Under the pieces are notes generated by a model that did no database searches, was not told the origin of the DNA, and saw only the letters and a program-made list of their open reading frames with translations. From Paenalcaligenes hominis_A (GTDB taxonomy: Bacteria; Pseudomonadota; Gammaproteobacteria; Burkholderiales; Burkholderiaceae_B), in NCBI RefSeq assembly GCF_041359055.1, contig NZ_JBGJKZ010000002.1, positions 1 to 64,000 of the forward strand: a DNA stretch of 64,000 bases, read 5' to 3'. This document shows positions 53,697-62,164 of the stretch, in pieces (position 1 is the first letter of the stretch; each line of letters opens with the position of its first letter). A program made the position numbers and the translations under genes.

Positions 53697-53972
53697 ATGT
53701 TATTTCTGGTACATATGATTGTCGATATTCCTAAAGATTTGCCACAAGATGAAGTGCAAAGGATTGTGGCTAAAGAAAAGGCGTATTCCCAAGACTTGCA
53801 ACGAACAGGTAAATGGCCTCATTTATGGCGTGTGGTTGGTGAGTATGCGAATTACAGTATTTTTGAAGCGGAAAGCAATGATGAGTTGCATGACATGCTA
53901 AGTCAGTTACCTTTATTTCCTTATATGACGATTAAAGTAACTCCACTGGCTAAACACCCTTCCGCAATCTAG
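53697..53972 (+). CDS. catC: muconolactone delta-isomerase
   Basis: A 91-residue protein, usual length ~92-96: LFLVHMIVDIPKDLP, a central KAYSQDLQRTGKWPHLWRVVGEYANYSIF and LPLFPYMTIKVTPLAKHPS. It isomerises muconolactone to 3-oxoadipate enol-lactone. Unusually it lies nine genes downstream of catB, behind pcaD; in most clusters catC directly follows catB or catA. Confidence 0.95.
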   Translation: MLFLVHMIVDIPKDLPQDEVQRIVAKEKAYSQDLQRTGKWPHLWRVVGEYANYSIFEAESNDELHDMLSQLPLFPYMTIKVTPLAKHPSAI

Positions 53973-54027
53973 TTACAGGCGCTCTGTAACTTTTTACGCT
54001 CAACATCTACTATAAAAAGGGGGCGGG

Positions 54028-55209
54028 ATGCGAGACTGGTCCGTCACAGCATGGATGACAGGTTTTCTAGCTGTGCTTATTTCTTATAGTGGCCCTTTGG
54101 TTATATTTATTCAGGCGGCACAGGCTGGTGGGATGTCAGCAGAGATGTTGAGCTCTTGGATTTGGGCTATTTCTATCGGTGCGGGCATTAGCGGTATTGT
54201 TTTAAGTCTATGGTTACGCGCACCCATAATTACAGCGTGGTCGGCACCCGGTACTGCTTTATTACTGAATTTATTTCCTGCTATTTCGATGGCTGAAGTG
54301 GTTGGCGCGTATTTAAGTGCCGCGGTGATCACGACAGTCATTGGACTCAGTGGGTATTTTGAGCGAATTGTTCAATTTATTCCGCGTGGCATTGCGGCTG
54401 CAATGATGGCTGGTATTTTGCTGCAATTTGGGCTAGAGGCATTTGCTGCGATGAAAGAGCTGCCCTCCGTCGTTTTACTGATGTTTATTGTGTATTTACT
54501 AAGTCGACGGCTACTTCCAAGTTTTAGCATTATTTTAGTGGCCTTAACGGGTTTTGCCAGTGTCTATTTTTTAGGCAGTACTGAAATTGCTCCAATTCAT
54601 TTGTCGCTAGCTACGCCAATTTTTACTTGGCCTGAGTTTAGCATGGCGGCCTTCTTTAGTTTTACTGTACCGTTAGTTGTAGTAAGTCTAACGGGGCAAT
54701 TTTTGCCAGGCTTGGTAGTGATGCGGTTGGCCGGCTATGAGTCATCATCGCGTGCCATTGTTAGTGTGACAAGTCTGGTGTCAATCGGAGTGGCTTTTTT
54801 TGGTGGGATTTCAATCGTGTTGGCGGCAATTACCGCAGCATTATGTACAGGCAAAGAAACCCACAAAGATCCAAACAAGCGTTACGTAGCAGGTATAGCA
54901 AATGGCGTCTTTTATTTAATAGGCGGCACTATTTCAGGCACATTGGTTCTGTTGTTCGGTGTTATTCCTTCTGCTGTGATTGCCGCTTTAGCTGGCTTAG
55001 CGCTTATTGGTGCCATCCTATCAAATATCAAATTACTTAGTGCTGATTCTGCCTATGTAGAGCCAGCAGTGATTACTTTTTTAGTCACCGCTTCTAACAT
55101 GAGTTTAGGTGGTATGGGGTCTGCTTTTTGGGGCATTGTGTTTGGGATGGTTTCCTATTGGGTATTAGGCCAAAAAGCTGAAAAAAAAGTTAACCCCTCT
55201 TCTTCATAG
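54028..55209 (+). CDS. benE: benzoate membrane transporter BenE
   Basis: A 393-residue membrane protein of the benzoate:H+ symporter (BenE) family: FLAVLISYSGPLVIFIQAAQ, ITAWSAPGTALL, and FGGISIVLAAITAALCTGKETHKDPNKRY, all family landmarks. It provides a second benzoate uptake route next to BenK. It is the last recognised benzoate gene before the dynamin pair, 45 bases upstream of it. Confidence 0.93.
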   Translation: MRDWSVTAWMTGFLAVLISYSGPLVIFIQAAQAGGMSAEMLSSWIWAISIGAGISGIVLSLWLRAPIITAWSAPGTALLLNLFPAISMAEVVGAYLSAAVITTVIGLSGYFERIVQFIPRGIAAAMMAGILLQFGLEAFAAMKELPSVVLLMFIVYLLSRRLLPSFSIILVALTGFASVYFLGSTEIAPIHLSLATPIFTWPEFSMAAFFSFTVPLVVVSLTGQFLPGLVVMRLAGYESSSRAIVSVTSLVSIGVAFFGGISIVLAAITAALCTGKETHKDPNKRYVAGIANGVFYLIGGTISGTLVLLFGVIPSAVIAALAGLALIGAILSNIKLLSADSAYVEPAVITFLVTASNMSLGGMGSAFWGIVFGMVSYWVLGQKAEKKVNPSSS

Positions 55210-55254
55210 CAGGGGACTGTATCCCTAACCGATATAGTCAAAGGAGAATTAATA

Positions 55255-56508
55255 ATGAGTAGTACAAAACAGTTGGCAGATAAAGAGGTTGTTTTAATGG
55301 TGCTGCCACAGTATGAAAATAAAGTAAAACGATTAGAGGTATTACTCCATAATGAAGCACCGGTAGTAACTGTTTTAGGTAAATATAATCACGGCAAAAG
55401 CCGCTTACTTAATGAGTTGATTGGTTTGCCTTGCTTTGCTGTTGCAGATAAAAGAGAAACCATTGCATTGCAGCGAGCGGAGCACAATGGAGTGGTATGG
55501 TTAGACGCTCCGGGTTTGGATGCTGATGTGGATCAGCAAGATGATCAGTATGCTGAGCGCGCGCTTTGGGTTGAGTCTGATATACGTTTGATGGTGCATG
55601 CTGCAAAAGAGGGGGAGCTAGATGCAAGTGAGCTTGATCTGTTCGCCCAGTTAGAGCTGGATTGTGAACAAACCCAGCGTCAGTTCGTTTTTGTATTGAC
55701 TCAAATTGATCAAGTGGCAGATGAGCAGACTCTCGACCAAATTATGCATCAGCTACGCCAGCAACTAGGAAAAGTGACCATTCATCCGGTATCTGCAGAG
55801 CGTTACCGAAAAGGGCTTGATACAGAGATTTCTCTATTTGTAGAAAAAAGCGGTATTCCTGCTTTAACAGAGCATTTGGCCGCAGTGCAAAAAAAGGTAG
55901 TTAGTGCACGTCATTTTGAGCAAAAAAGCTACCTAACACAGCTGCAGAAATCATTGTCCCAAAAGCAAAAACATCATCACGGACAACTAGAGCACTATAG
56001 TGAAAAAGCGCATGCTGAAGAGATAAATTTCAGCAAGGATTTACGACGGACTCTTGAAAAAATTGCTGAGGATTTGTCGGATATTATGCAAGAGCCAGAG
56101 GTGGATCATGCATTAGATACTGATACGATTCAAGACGTTTTCAAGGTGACAGCTGGCAAATTAGAACGATCACGTTTACAAATAGCGTATTCACGGGCCT
56201 GTATACTCATTCGCAGTGTGCTGACCCAATATGGTGTAGTGCATTTACCCAAAACAGGGCAAGTGGGTGCTGCTAGCCTAAATACTGTAATGATAGCGGT
56301 GTTAGGAATCTCGGTAAAATATCGTGCAGATTTGCGTAGGCTATTCGGTAAAGAGGAAGGGCGAGATCGTTTATATCAAGATTTTAAAGTTCATTTTGAC
56401 GCATCAGAGAATCGTGTACAGCTCTTTAGCGAAATTGCCCGTCAACATACCATATTAGAGCAGCTAGAGTCAGCATCGAAAGTAGTACAAAGTTGGGAGA
56501 GCAACTGA
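55255..56508 (+). CDS. dynamin-like GTPase, first of a pair
   Basis: A 417-residue GTPase of the dynamin superfamily: G1 GKYNHGKS (42-49), G3 DAPG (84-87), G4 TQID (149-152). After the G domain (to ~200) comes a helical region rich in Glu/Gln/Lys (~215-330) and a short hydrophobic stretch at 338-353 that could insert into membrane. Bacterial dynamin-like proteins often work as hetero-pairs on membranes. It has its own strong site (AAAGGAG) and shares one base with the second gene. Location behind benE is unexpected. Precise function unknown. Confidence 0.82.
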   Translation: MSSTKQLADKEVVLMVLPQYENKVKRLEVLLHNEAPVVTVLGKYNHGKSRLLNELIGLPCFAVADKRETIALQRAEHNGVVWLDAPGLDADVDQQDDQYAERALWVESDIRLMVHAAKEGELDASELDLFAQLELDCEQTQRQFVFVLTQIDQVADEQTLDQIMHQLRQQLGKVTIHPVSAERYRKGLDTEISLFVEKSGIPALTEHLAAVQKKVVSARHFEQKSYLTQLQKSLSQKQKHHHGQLEHYSEKAHAEEINFSKDLRRTLEKIAEDLSDIMQEPEVDHALDTDTIQDVFKVTAGKLERSRLQIAYSRACILIRSVLTQYGVVHLPKTGQVGAASLNTVMIAVLGISVKYRADLRRLFGKEEGRDRLYQDFKVHFDASENRVQLFSEIARQHTILEQLESASKVVQSWESN

Positions 56509-58028
56509 TGTCGCAGGCTTATCATAGAGAGCAAAGCTGGATTGAGCACTTACAGGATGTGGATTTTTTAAATCATGACATGACTGAGCAACAAGGCAGC
56601 CTAGATTCGTGGTTAAGCGAGCTAGAGAGTGCTCTAACTGCCCATACTGTCTTGTCTTGTGGTTTAACACCGTGTCATCCGCTAGCTCAGGTATTACAAA
56701 GCCTTAAACAGCATCTGGCTGTGTATCCACAGCAATGGCACCTAGCAAGACAAGCATTAAAACCAGCATTAGACTTAGCCTATCATTTTGACAACAGCAT
56801 AGTATTACTCGTTTTTGGAAAATTTAATGCGGGTAAGAGTTCTTTTTGTAATTTAATTGCGGAACGCTTTCTATTTCATAAACAGTCGGTGCGTTATTTT
56901 GTCTGGGACAATGGAGAAATCCAATATCACAGCGGTCCTTTCCAAGAAGGAAGCACCGAAACGACTGCTCAAATTCAAGGTGTAATCCTGGCGGATCGCT
57001 TAGTATTAGTAGACACACCGGGCTTGCACTCAATGACGGGCGAGAATGCACAATTAACGCAGCAGTTCTTAGAGAGCGCAGATGGAATGTTGTGGTTAAG
57101 TAGTTCCACTTCCCCTGGACAAGTGCAAGAGTTAGAAGAGCTTACCCAAGAGTTGAAACGTAATAAAACACTCCTGCCTGTTATTACCCGTAGTGATTAT
57201 TTGGACGAGGTGGTGGTAGGGCAGACTATTCAGAAAGAGCTAAAAAATAAATCGGATGAAAACCGTGAGTTACAAGAAAAAGATGTGTGGGAACGAGCGC
57301 AAAATAAATTACAAACAATACAGCTCGATCCGCAATTGGTAGCTGCTCCTATTTCTATCTCTGTCTATAGTGTACGACAACAAGGAAATACAGATCAGGC
57401 GTTAGAGGAAGCAGGAATCTACCGTTTATACGACGCATTGTTAGGCATAATTAAACCTGTAATTACATATAAAAAAAATAAACCTGTAGAGGTTTTTTTT
57501 CATTACCTGGAAGAAACCGTCCTTGAGGATGTAAAAGCACTCGTACAGCGGGTAGAGGAAATACTGGCTCAGCTTAGTATCTATCGACAGGAAGCAGAGG
57601 GAACGGCTTATCAGATAGCGCAACGAGTTTGGCAACGGACTATGTCTACTGTTCCAACGTTATTAGATAAACACCTATCTCGTGAGCAGGGTGCAAGCTT
57701 ATTAAAGCAAGCATTAACCCAAATGGTTTTGGACTCTTGGGTAACAGCTCTTGAAACAGATTTTTCACACTATAAGCTAGACTCTAAAGAACTCTTTTCA
57801 GAAGACCCTGTAATGATTAGTACGTCAGTCGTTCCGTGGGGAATAGAAAATTACGAAACTATTTATTTAAGTATTGAGACGCAGTTAGAACAGCGCTTAA
57901 ATGACTTAGCTAAATGTGTGATTGAGCCAATTCAAGATGATTTATTGCTTATACGCCAAAGCTTGGAGAACTTGATTATTTTGCTTCAAGAAAAAACATC
58001 ACAGCTAGGTGCGCTTAAAGCTACCTAG
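56508..58028 (+). CDS. dynamin-like GTPase, second of a pair
   Basis: A 506-residue GTPase. About 95 helical residues precede the G domain, with G1 GKFNAGKS (104-111), G3 DTPG (169-172), G4 TRSD (227-230). A long helical C-terminal part follows (~320-506). The ATG overlaps the stop of the first GTPase (TGATG), showing translational coupling and suggesting a hetero-oligomer. It resembles the YjdA/CrfC or LeoA-type dynamin-like group at low level; I cannot name a close relative. Confidence 0.82.
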   Translation: MSQAYHREQSWIEHLQDVDFLNHDMTEQQGSLDSWLSELESALTAHTVLSCGLTPCHPLAQVLQSLKQHLAVYPQQWHLARQALKPALDLAYHFDNSIVLLVFGKFNAGKSSFCNLIAERFLFHKQSVRYFVWDNGEIQYHSGPFQEGSTETTAQIQGVILADRLVLVDTPGLHSMTGENAQLTQQFLESADGMLWLSSSTSPGQVQELEELTQELKRNKTLLPVITRSDYLDEVVVGQTIQKELKNKSDENRELQEKDVWERAQNKLQTIQLDPQLVAAPISISVYSVRQQGNTDQALEEAGIYRLYDALLGIIKPVITYKKNKPVEVFFHYLEETVLEDVKALVQRVEEILAQLSIYRQEAEGTAYQIAQRVWQRTMSTVPTLLDKHLSREQGASLLKQALTQMVLDSWVTALETDFSHYKLDSKELFSEDPVMISTSVVPWGIENYETIYLSIETQLEQRLNDLAKCVIEPIQDDLLLIRQSLENLIILLQEKTSQLGALKAT

Positions 58029-58386
58029 GCTATAGGGTTATATGTTTAATTACCTTGATTTTTTCTCACCCTATATAGGGAAAGCCTTATGTATTTTGAT
58101 AAAAAGCTAGTTGAGAGCAATAGCTGTGCTATTAATAATTAATGATCTATAGCTAGGGATTAATCTTTCATTTGACATGGACTCAGCCTCGCATCGGGTT
58201 ATACTGGCACGCGTATACTTAAAAAGAGTGTATCTCATACCGTAATCACTGTGCTCTAGGTGGAGCGCTCTTATAAACGTTTATGCAGCGATTCATTAGA
58301 AATCTTTTCGATTAAATCGGATTGCTGCTAAATCGAGGCATTTTTTAAGAGTGTGATACGTAGCTAGGGTTAATGTGACCTTGACG

Positions 58387-58431
58387 AGTGAAACAACGCT
58401 TACATACACTCAAAGACTATTTTGTTTCACT
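58387..58431. promoter_or_regulatory. 10-base inverted repeat upstream of the TAXI-TRAP genes
   Basis: AGTGAAACAA (58387-58396) and TTGTTTCACT (58422-58431) are perfect inverted arms separated by 25 bases. It lies 68-112 bases upstream of the binding-protein start. Likely a double operator for a dimeric regulator, or the stem of an RNA element. Confidence 0.5.
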
Positions 58432-58454
58432 TAGATAAGTAAATAATAAGAGGC

Positions 58455-58478
58455 AACGAATGGACTCAACCATTCGTT
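58455..58478 (+). promoter_or_regulatory. leader hairpin before the TAXI binding-protein gene
   Basis: AACGAATGG (58455-58463) pairs with CCATTCGTT (58470-58478) around ACTCAA, 20 bases before the start codon. The ATG inside the left arm (58460) opens the same frame but has no signal-peptide-like start. May stabilise the mRNA or set access to the ribosome-binding site. Confidence 0.5.
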
Positions 58479-58498
58479 TAATTAGGAGAGGTTTACTG

Positions 58499-59494
58499 AT
58501 GAAAGTAAAAAAATCACTTTTACACTTCACAGCGGCTAGTGTCGTATCCATGTTTGCTGTTTTTAGCTCTGCAGAGGCAGCACGCATCGCTATTGGGCCA
58601 CCAGCCAGTGAAACCAACTCGGTATCCAAAGTTATTCTAGATGCTTATGGCATCACTGATTACCAAGCTTTTCAGGAGGGTTTTGGTAACGCTGCTGATC
58701 TAGTTCAAGACGGCAACATTGACATTTCTTTTGGTATTCTTGGTGTACCTGCAGGCAGTATTGAAAGTTTAAATGCGTCAACAGGTGACGTGGTTATGCT
58801 TGGCTTGTCTGACGAGGTTATTGCAAAAGCTGAAGAGTCCAGCGGTTACAAAGGTTACAATATCTCTAAAGACGCATACGGCTTTTTAGATGCAGATGTA
58901 CCCACTATCGCAGCGTTTGCTGTTATGGTCGCCAATAACGACACCATTGACGAAGAGCTAGGCTATCAGCTTGCCAAGATCATGGTGGAAAACGCCAAGG
59001 AAATTACTCACGCCCAAGGCGCACAGCTTACCTTGGAAAATGCACTTAATGGCGCAGAGGGTATTCCTATTCATCCTGGCGCAAAACGTTACTACGAGGA
59101 ACAGGGTTTAACCGTCGAAGGCCCTGTGGCTGAGCTTAAAGCCAAGGCCGACAAGCGCAAGGCCGAGTTTACTCTGGGTTCAGGTAGCCAAGGCGGTACC
59201 TACTATCCATTAGGTGGTGAAATTGCCAATATTTGGAACAAGCACAGCGATGGCAATTTTACAAACGTAGAAACAGGGGCTTCTTTAGAAAACTTAGCCA
59301 GCATTGGCCGTGGTCGTATGGACGTTGGCATGACAGTGCATGTTCCTGCTCTAGACTCAGTCAATGGCACAGGTCAGTTTAACGGCCGCAAAGTAGAAAA
59401 CATGTCCTTTATAGGTCATGTTTATCCCGAAGTGGTTCAAATTGTGACCCGTAAAAGTACTGGTATTAACAGCCTAGCTGATCTTGCCAAGTAA
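58499..59494 (+). CDS. TAXI family TRAP transporter solute-binding protein, circularly permuted
   Basis: A 331-residue periplasmic binding protein. Signal peptide 1-27 (MKVKKSLLHF...SSAEA). In ordinary TAXI proteins the mature chain begins with an F-x-L-G-S-G-x-x-G-G-x-Y-Y-P segment, runs to an S-L-A-D-L-x-G-K-R hinge, continues with I-A-I-G-P-P and ends after the H-P-G-A-x-x-Y-Y-x-E-x-G region. Here the order is reversed: RIAIGPPASETNS follows the signal peptide directly (29-41), HPGAKRYYEEQG is at 192-203, a charged linker (AELKAKADKRK, 211-221) follows, then AEFTLGSGSQGGTYYPLGG (222-240), and the protein ends at NSLADLAK. All segments are in one frame without gaps, so this is a circular permutation, not a frameshift or truncation. 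It should bind an unknown (probably carboxylate) solute for the fused permease downstream. ATG at 58499 has AGGAG in front. Confidence 0.88.
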   Translation: MKVKKSLLHFTAASVVSMFAVFSSAEAARIAIGPPASETNSVSKVILDAYGITDYQAFQEGFGNAADLVQDGNIDISFGILGVPAGSIESLNASTGDVVMLGLSDEVIAKAEESSGYKGYNISKDAYGFLDADVPTIAAFAVMVANNDTIDEELGYQLAKIMVENAKEITHAQGAQLTLENALNGAEGIPIHPGAKRYYEEQGLTVEGPVAELKAKADKRKAEFTLGSGSQGGTYYPLGGEIANIWNKHSDGNFTNVETGASLENLASIGRGRMDVGMTVHVPALDSVNGTGQFNGRKVENMSFIGHVYPEVVQIVTRKSTGINSLADLAK

Positions 59495-59498
59495 TTAA

Positions 59499-59533
59499 AA
59501 AGCAGAAAGGACTTTTAAAGTCCTTTCTGCTTT
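59499..59533 (+). terminator. hairpin/attenuator between TAXI binding protein and permease
   Basis: Arms of 17 bases (59499-59515 and 59517-59533, core AGCAGAAAGGACT/AGTCCTTTCTGCT) pair almost perfectly and end in TTTAATAG. It is expected to make the binding protein more abundant than the permease, as in the gltI-gltJ gap. Confidence 0.8.
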
Positions 59534-59574
59534 AATAGATTTTCTCAGTGCTATAACTAAAAAGTGGTGTTTCT

Positions 59575-61572
59575 ATGGTTGACACATATAACAAGTTAAC
59601 CCCGGCTGAACAAACAGCAAAAGCTGAGCAAGACGCAAAAGCCTTATTACAAAAATACGACCGCGAAAGTAATTTTCGCGAGGAAATTGGTGTCTGGGCC
59701 TGGGTAGTAACTTTCTTAGGGATATCACTCACCGTATTCCATGTATATACCGGATACTTTGGCACATTTCCCTCGCAAAAACAGGGGGCAGTGCACTTAG
59801 GTACGGCCTTAGGTCTTATTTTTCTTTTGTTTCCCTTAAAAAAGGGACAGCAAGTCTTTCAAAAGACGGTGCCTTGGTATGACGTGCTGTTGGCTTTTTT
59901 AGCCATGTATGTCACCTATTATAAAATTATTAACTTTGATTCCCTCATTCAAAGTATCACTTGGGGTTACGATCAATATGATACGTTCCTCTCTGTGATT
60001 GGGGTGTTGTTGCTTTTAGAGGCAACACGTAGAACCGTTGGGGCACCTATTGTGATTGTAGCGGCCGCCATGATCGGCTACGCGCTGTATGGTAACTATA
60101 TTCCTACCGCTACGTTATCGCACCAAGGGTATGACTTTACAGATGTCACTACTCGACTCTGGTACAGAGACAGTGGTGTGTTTGGCACGCCATTACAAAT
60201 TTCGGCCAAATATATTTATTTATTCTTATTTTTTGGCGTGATTTTGGTTAATACCCGTATAGGGCAGTTTTTTAATGACTTGGCCTTTGGTCTGACAGGG
60301 CGGTTTACAGGGGGTACAGCCAAAGCTGCTGTGGTCGCAAGTGCACTCCAAGGCATGGTTTCAGGCAGTTCGGTAGGCAATACCGTTGCTTCAGGCTCCT
60401 TTACTATTCCCATGATGAAAAACTCAGGCTTTAAGCCCGAGTTTGCCGCTGGTACCGAAGCTTCGGCTTCTACGGGTGGGCAAATTATGCCACCTATTAT
60501 GGGGGCGGCCGCCTTTATTATGATGGAGTATTTGGGCGTATCCTATGCTGTTATTATGGCAGCTGCGGTAATCCCTGCTACCCTTTATTTCCTTGGTATT
60601 TTTATTGGCACTCACTTTGAGGCCAAGCGCCTTGGTATTTTGGGTTTACCCAAATCAGAACTGCCCGATATAGGGCAGCAAATGAAGCAATACGGTTACA
60701 TGTTGCTCCCTCTGATCGTTATTATTGGTACGGTCATGGTAGGGTACACGCCACAGCGTGCGGTGATTTATGGTATTGCTGTTGCTTTCCTAGTTAGCTA
60801 CATTCGTAAAGAAACACGCTTGGGCTTTAAAAAGTTTTTTTATGTGCTCGAGCAAGGGGCGCGAGTCGCCTTACCCGTTATTGCGGCAGTTGCCACTGCT
60901 GGCATTATTGCCGGTGTAGTCAGCATGACAGGTTTGGGCGCTAAATTTGCCGCTAGCATTATTGCATTATCAGGTGGGCATTTATTCCTCGCTTTGTTCT
61001 TTACCATGATCGCATGTTTGATCTTGGGTATGGGTTTGCCGACCACAGCTAACTATGTAGTAACAGCAACTATTGCAGCGCCAGCATTAATCAACGGTTT
61101 TGATTTAACGCCTTTATCTATTCACATGTTTGTCTTTTACTTTGGTATTTTGGCAGACATCACTCCGCCTGTTTGTTTAGCAGCGTACGCAGGCGCGGGT
61201 ATAGCACAGGCGAATCCATTCAAGAGCGGGGTTACTGCAGTGAAGTTAGCCATTGCGGCCTTTATTGTTCCCTATATTTTTGTATATAGCCCCATCTTGG
61301 TTATGGAAAACGTAACGGCTTTGCCGTTAATTGCTACCATTATTACCGCTATTCTTGGCATGGTGGCCGTCAGTAGCTCTATGGTTGGTTTTTATATTCG
61401 CTACTCACGGTTTTATGAACGCCTCATTCTTTTTGTGGCGGGCATCATGTTGATTATTCCAAATGTCATAGGCGCGGTAATTGGCATTCCATTAATGGTC
61501 TTAGTCTGGTTCTTGCAGAAACAGCGTGCTGATGATAGTGGTTCAGCTGCTAAGGACACGGCAGCGGTTTAA
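59575..61572 (+). CDS. TAXI-type TRAP transporter fused permease (DctQM)
   Basis: A 665-residue membrane protein with a DctQ-like part (~40-200) fused to a DctM-like part, as usual for TAXI systems: GMVSGSSVGNTVASGSFTIPMMKNSGF, EASASTGGQIMPPIMGAAAFIM, LGMGLPTTANYVVTATIAAPAL and FYFGILADITPPVCLAAYAGAGIA are family landmarks. Na+- or H+-driven importer using the binding protein encoded 80 bases upstream. The ribosome-binding site is weak (AGTGGTG). Substrate unknown. Confidence 0.93.
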   Translation: MVDTYNKLTPAEQTAKAEQDAKALLQKYDRESNFREEIGVWAWVVTFLGISLTVFHVYTGYFGTFPSQKQGAVHLGTALGLIFLLFPLKKGQQVFQKTVPWYDVLLAFLAMYVTYYKIINFDSLIQSITWGYDQYDTFLSVIGVLLLLEATRRTVGAPIVIVAAAMIGYALYGNYIPTATLSHQGYDFTDVTTRLWYRDSGVFGTPLQISAKYIYLFLFFGVILVNTRIGQFFNDLAFGLTGRFTGGTAKAAVVASALQGMVSGSSVGNTVASGSFTIPMMKNSGFKPEFAAGTEASASTGGQIMPPIMGAAAFIMMEYLGVSYAVIMAAAVIPATLYFLGIFIGTHFEAKRLGILGLPKSELPDIGQQMKQYGYMLLPLIVIIGTVMVGYTPQRAVIYGIAVAFLVSYIRKETRLGFKKFFYVLEQGARVALPVIAAVATAGIIAGVVSMTGLGAKFAASIIALSGGHLFLALFFTMIACLILGMGLPTTANYVVTATIAAPALINGFDLTPLSIHMFVFYFGILADITPPVCLAAYAGAGIAQANPFKSGVTAVKLAIAAFIVPYIFVYSPILVMENVTALPLIATIITAILGMVAVSSSMVGFYIRYSRFYERLILFVAGIMLIIPNVIGAVIGIPLMVLVWFLQKQRADDSGSAAKDTAAV

Positions 61573-61600
61573 TTCAACCAAACCATAGCTAAGCGCAACT

Positions 61601-61657
61601 TCAGGCCTCTATTTTTTCTCTAGTCATCCTAGACTAAAGACAAAAATAGAGGCCTGA
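61601..61657. terminator. bidirectional terminator between TRAP permease and cytochrome genes
   Basis: TCAGGCCTCTATTTTT (61601-61616) pairs perfectly with its complement at 61642-61657; T runs follow on the plus strand and A-rich sequence on the other. It separates convergent genes. Confidence 0.92.
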
Positions 61658-61693
61658 TTTTTTATTGCCAGAGCCTAATAAAAGTATGTGTTA

Positions 61694-62164
61694 TCAATGT
61701 GGTTTTAGCGTCATTTCTTTCTGTGCTTGCAGGGCTTTAGGGGGCCAGCTGCTTTTAATGTAGGCTAATACAGCCCAAATTTCCTCATCCGATAATATTG
61801 AATTATAGGCTGGCATATCACTTTGATAGCCTGCAGGTGCGGTTCTGCCCGGTACCAAACCGTTTTTAATAATATCTATCAACAAGCTATCTGAATGGTG
61901 CCACGTATGTCCCGTCACATCGTGGGGTGGAGCCGGCAAGCGGCCATTAGACAGTCTTACTCGCCAGTTAGGTTGGCCTTCTAGGTTAGCTCCATGGCAT
62001 GAGGCGCAGTTATTGGCATAGATTTTTTTACCCTGCATGACAAGAGTTTGATCAGATGGATCGATAAATGTAGGGGTTGACGCTGGCTTGCTGAAGAACC
62101 ATAGACCTGAGATAGAAATAAAGCTAATTGCTAATCCTGCTAAAAGGTATTTTTTATTGACCAT
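61694..62164 (-). CDS. class I c-type cytochrome, membrane-anchored
   Basis: A 156-residue protein. N-terminal signal/anchor (residues ~4-25, LLAGLAISFISISGLWFF), haem motif CASCH in YANNCASCHGANLEG, axial Met in YQSDMPAYNSILSDEEIWAVLAYIKSSWP. Periplasmic electron carrier. Its start overlaps the stop of the multicopper oxidase gene (TAATG), so the two products are probably used together, for example to pass electrons from copper oxidation. Confidence 0.9.
   Translation of the reverse strand: MVNKKYLLAGLAISFISISGLWFFSKPASTPTFIDPSDQTLVMQGKKIYANNCASCHGANLEGQPNWRVRLSNGRLPAPPHDVTGHTWHHSDSLLIDIIKNGLVPGRTAPAGYQSDMPAYNSILSDEEIWAVLAYIKSSWPPKALQAQKEMTLKPH

Larger units (their letters stand above)
58029..58498. 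other. 470-base non-coding leader between the dynamin pair and the TAXI transporter
   Basis: No credible open frame. It contains a 12-base palindrome CCCTATATAGGG (58069-58080), a long-spaced inverted repeat (58387-58431) and a leader hairpin (58455-58478). The size and structure suggest a regulated promoter region for the TRAP genes. No terminator with a T run is obvious after the dynamin pair. Confidence 0.6.

Noticed and set aside
58196..58230. TTGACA...TTATACT promoter in the TAXI leader
   Set aside because: The spacing between the two hexamers is about 21 bases, too far from the 16-18 optimum for a confident call.
58029..58498. Small open frames in the long leader before the TAXI gene
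   Set aside because: None combines a ribosome-binding site with more than a few dozen codons or any recognisable motif.
58499..59494. Reading the TAXI binding protein as a frameshifted, truncated or misassembled ordinary gene
   Set aside because: All segments are in one continuous frame with a signal peptide and ribosome-binding site, none is duplicated or missing, and a simple misassembly would not swap two parts in frame at the hinge. Read evidence would still be welcome.
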